Below, in pieces: positions 63,703 through 64,000 of a stretch of DNA of 64,000 nucleotides. The stretch comes from Alteromonadaceae bacterium (GTDB taxonomy: Bacteria; Pseudomonadota; Gammaproteobacteria; Enterobacterales; Alteromonadaceae): contig JABSOI010000035.1 in NCBI GenBank assembly GCA_013216015.1, forward strand, positions 1 through 64,000, given 5' to 3'. The notes beneath the pieces are model-generated. The model worked only from the letters and a program-made list of their open reading frames with translations. It did no database searches and was not told the DNA's origin. The first letter of the stretch is position 1, and the number at the start of each line of letters is the position of its first letter. The translations under genes were made by a program, and so were the position numbers.

Positions 63703-64000
63703 TATGGAGCCACTTTTCTAATTGTTGAATCATTGGGTATTTTACCATTAGGTATTACAAATTCTGAAACCCCACCTGCAGTTCGTCCACCTTGTATAAA
63801 GCCTGGATTAGTTCTATTTATTGGAGATGCGATCCCATTAACATTGCTACTAGAAAACTCAACCACATTAAAACCTGTAGAACTTTGCGGTATGGTCAGT
63901 GTATCAGCAATTTGATTCGCACTTAAACCTTGTAGTGCACTCGCATCAGTAACGAATACATCAGCATTTCCTGCTTTTGCTAATGTCGTTGGAGTAACAT
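63702..64000 (-). CDS. Polymorphic toxin, C-terminal part (runs off the window)
   Basis: The minus-strand frame stays open from the window end to TAA at 63702-63704. It reads 'AGNADVFVTDASALQGLSAN', 'QIADTLTIPQSSTGFNVVEF' and 'GFIQGGRTAGGVSEFVIPNG', then ends 'KIPNDSTIRKVAP'. It has the look of the C-terminal toxic domain of a secreted RHS, CdiA or similar protein; the delivery domains would lie beyond 64000. I infer the role from the overlapping Imm27 gene and do not assign an enzymatic activity. Confidence 0.7.
   Translation of the reverse strand, partial: VTPTTLAKAGNADVFVTDASALQGLSANQIADTLTIPQSSTGFNVVEFSSSNVNGIASPINRTNPGFIQGGRTAGGVSEFVIPNGKIPNDSTIRKVAP

Noticed and set aside
1-64000. CRISPR arrays, rRNA genes, replication origins, complete transposons or prophage
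   Set aside because: No spaced repeats, rRNA, phage structural genes or intact transposase were seen on either strand.
1-64000. Sulfatase-maturating enzyme (FGE or anSME) or SusD-like gene within the locus
   Set aside because: Looked for radical-SAM and FGE-type proteins; the only radical-SAM protein is RimO, and no SusD-like lipoprotein is present.

Overview
The window looks like chromosome from a low-GC marine gammaproteobacterium of the Alteromonadales, most like Colwellia/Thalassotalea. This rests on the housekeeping order at the right end (rimO, yhbY / rlmE-ftsH-folP-glmM-tpiA-secG-tRNA-Leu), the TonB-dependent receptor plus sulfatase-rich sugar locus, and AT-rich intergenic DNA. It is an inference; no database was searched.

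Layout. (1) About 0.1-38.1 kb is a polysaccharide utilization locus for a sulfated galactan that carries L-fucose or L-galactose. A leftward block (18.1 to 0.1 kb) encodes a TonB-dependent receptor, two GH2 enzymes, two intact sulfatases, an EF-hand/thioredoxin protein, a LacI regulator, a GPH-type sugar symporter, a GH50 agarase-like enzyme and a truncated sulfatase. A rightward block (18.6 to 30.6 kb) encodes sulfatases, GH29, GH2 and GH95. A second leftward block (38.05 to 31 kb) encodes a GH78-like enzyme, an SDR and GH29, and then runs into pseudogenes. Copies of a LacI-type palindrome close to GGGATAACGTTACC lie upstream of lacI, of the receptor and divergent sulfatase remnants, of the third GH2, and of the GH78-like gene. 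They suggest that one regulator controls the locus. (2) 38.1-41.4 kb holds a lone periplasmic binding-like protein, remnants of a second gntR and a second FAH hydrolase gene, an intact GntR regulator and a MITE-like element. (3) 41.4-51.2 kb holds a ModF-like ATPase and a complete non-phosphorylative L-fucose (or L-galactose) pathway: FucP permease, mutarotase, aldose dehydrogenase, lactonase, a split UxaA-family dehydratase, SDR, FAH-type hydrolase, and LldD for the L-lactate product. (4) 51.2-53.5 kb is a sulfatase pseudogene fused in frame to an IS6-family transposase fragment. (5) 53.85-62.5 kb is conserved core, beginning with tRNA-Leu(GAG). (6) 62.5-64 kb has a frameshifted small membrane-protein gene and the end of a polymorphic toxin with its Imm27 immunity protein.

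How it fits together. The receptor would import oligosaccharides. Exported sulfatases remove sulfate, GH50/GH2 cut beta-galactosidic links, and GH29/GH95/GH78-like enzymes release L-fucose, L-galactose or rhamnose-like ends. FucP imports L-fucose, which becomes pyruvate plus L-lactate. At least eight genes are broken (nonsense codons, frameshifts, fusions of unrelated fragments), mostly at the 3' ends of the polysaccharide operons and next to mobile-element traces, so the locus appears to be shrinking. No sulfatase-maturating enzyme is visible here; one must be encoded elsewhere if the sulfatases are active.
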